From positions 62,001 through 126,000 of the forward strand of contig JAEZLH010000017.1 of assembly GCA_023435895.1 (NCBI GenBank): a stretch of DNA of 64,000 nt. Reading direction: 5' to 3'. Position numbers and translations under genes: made by a program. Source of the DNA: Bacillota bacterium. GTDB lineage: Bacteria > Bacillota > Clostridia > Lachnospirales > Lachnospiraceae. The stretch's first letter is position 1, and each line of letters begins with the position of its first letter. The notes under the pieces were generated by a model, which was given only the letters and a program-made list of their open reading frames with translations, had not been told where the DNA came from and did no database searches. This document shows, piece after piece, positions 62,983 through 64,000 of the stretch.

Positions 62983-64000
62983 ATGAAAAAAGCAAAAGTT
63001 GTATTAGTGTGTTTGGTTACTTTAATACTGATGATGTCAACAGTACTGGCAGGATGTAGCGGTAGCAAAAAGGCAGTAGATACTTCAACGGAAACATCAG
63101 GCGAAGTGGTTTGGTGGGGTTGGACACCCGGATCACCGACAAATGAGAAATATATCGCAGAATTTAACAAAGAATATCCCAACATCAAAGTTACCTGGAA
63201 ACAAACATCAATCGATGATTATGACGCAGCAATTAAGCCGGCTTTAGCCAATGGCGGGGGTGTTGATGCTTTTGAAGTTTCAGCAGGTTCCGGTAATGGT
63301 GGTGTTAAAGTTTTTGGTGGTCAAGCAATTGATCTTACGGATGCTGTAAAGAAGGCGTTGGGTGATGATTATAAAAACAAACTCAATGAGGCAGCGATCA
63401 CCACAATGACGGTCAATGGTCAGTTAAAAGCACTCGGTGTAGGTACTGTATATTCAGGAAATCTTTGGATTAACCAAGATCTTTTTGATAAATACAATGT
63501 AAAAGTTCCTACAAATCTGGATGAGTGGAAAGAAGCTTGTAAAACTTTTAAAGAAAATGGTATCGATGGTTTTGTACAGGGAGCTGGCCAAGGTGCATTT
63601 AACATGGATACATTCCATGCAATTGCTGATAATGTAAGCCCTGGTACCTTCACTAAGGCAACCAGAGGTGAAGTGAAATGGACCGACGACTCAATCGTCA
63701 AAGCATTAGAACTATGGAAGGGTCTTTTTGATGACGGAATTATGCAAAAGGGTGCGCTTGGTCTTCAACAGTATCCAGATGCCAACAATCTATTTATGTC
63801 TCAAAAGGCTGCTATGGTAATGATGGGATCTTGGTATACCTCAAACACTTTGCCGGATACCATGAAGGCTGCCATTGAATCTGCGTCTTCAACAGAACAA
63901 CCGTTTACAATGATTCCGATTAATTTCCCTGACATTGCAGGAACAGGAAAGACAGGATCTATGTTTGGAGATTTGGACTACTCAACCGCAGTGTCTGCAA
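62983..64000 (+). CDS. Extracellular sugar-binding lipoprotein (cut by window end)
   Basis: The first 339 residues of an ABC solute-binding protein, family 1. Strong site AAAAGGAGG, then a lipoprotein signal with basic start, hydrophobic core, and lipobox VLAGCSG (Cys at about residue 25). A short Ser/Thr linker follows, and the mature domain has VVWWGWTPGSP (about 45) and many aromatic residues, as in sugar binders. The stop codon and probably the permease genes are beyond 64000. It should supply the substrate for the operon enzymes upstream. It is a different protein from the binding lipoprotein at 70-1488. Confidence 0.9.
   Translation, partial: MKKAKVVLVCLVTLILMMSTVLAGCSGSKKAVDTSTETSGEVVWWGWTPGSPTNEKYIAEFNKEYPNIKVTWKQTSIDDYDAAIKPALANGGGVDAFEVSAGSGNGGVKVFGGQAIDLTDAVKKALGDDYKNKLNEAAITTMTVNGQLKALGVGTVYSGNLWINQDLFDKYNVKVPTNLDEWKEACKTFKENGIDGFVQGAGQGAFNMDTFHAIADNVSPGTFTKATRGEVKWTDDSIVKALELWKGLFDDGIMQKGALGLQQYPDANNLFMSQKAAMVMMGSWYTSNTLPDTMKAAIESASSTEQPFTMIPINFPDIAGTGKTGSMFGDLDYSTAVSA

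Overview
The window looks like chromosomal DNA of an anaerobic, low-GC Firmicute, most likely a member of the Lachnospiraceae (Clostridium/Lachnoclostridium type). The grounds are strong purine-rich ribosome binding sites, sigma-A type promoters, AT-rich codon use, [FeFe]-hydrogenase signalling genes, and a clostridial Cys-rich peptide (CLI_3235-type) cluster. The species assignment is inference. No rRNA, tRNA or CRISPR array was seen.

Layout. 0-4.7 kb: a sugar-binding lipoprotein gene, a decayed ORF, three small membrane-protein genes and an IS30 stump. 4.8-16.6 kb is conserved core: guaA, a possible Hpt-like protein, a second type IIA topoisomerase pair (parE-parC like), a PHP phosphoesterase, lysA, greA and lysS. 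16.7-34.6 kb is a tightly packed defence operon: small HTH regulator, C5-cytosine methyltransferase, McrB-like AAA+ protein, McrC/DUF2357-like PD-(D/E)XK nuclease, a 1579-residue protein with a C-terminal UvrD-type helicase, DrmA, DrmB, and a NERD nuclease-helicase. It combines the DISARM core (DrmA, DrmB, methyltransferase) with a McrBC-type pair and two further helicases, and lacks the DrmC, DrmD and DrmE genes of the described DISARM classes. 34.6-37.7 kb is the frayed edge of the island: a nested-stem element, a regulator gene broken by a stop codon, a PIN-like membrane protein with a tiny membrane partner, and a frameshifted IS200 transposase.

38.0-44.9 kb is an [FeFe]-hydrogenase sensory operon: group-B-like hydrogenase, thioredoxin-like [2Fe-2S] protein, hydrogenase-PAS sensor and PP2C/SpoIIE phosphatase. 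Its last gene, one base behind the phosphatase, is a TnpB-like protein in which two of three RuvC catalytic residues appear replaced. A multi-stem RNA-like element and a terminator follow. This has the form of a nuclease-dead, RNA-guided regulator (TldR-like) recruited to a hydrogenase signalling locus.

44.9-51.2 kb: small membrane protein, VanZ-like protein, lipoprotein, and a MacB/FtsX-type ABC exporter whose permease carries nine 18-bp repeats. 51.5-58.9 kb: a complete CLI_3235-type RiPP cluster (acyl-carrier-like protein, radical SAM/SPASM maturase, maturation protein, Cys-rich precursor, ABC exporter, S8 protease, DUF4362 protein) between a clear promoter and a clear terminator. 59.0-64.0 kb: an AraC regulator divergent from a carbohydrate operon (Gfo/Idh/MocA oxidoreductase, VOC protein, TIM-barrel isomerase, sugar-binding lipoprotein cut by the window end).

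The two most novel items are the DISARM/McrBC composite operon and the dead-TnpB gene with its downstream structured RNA at the hydrogenase locus.
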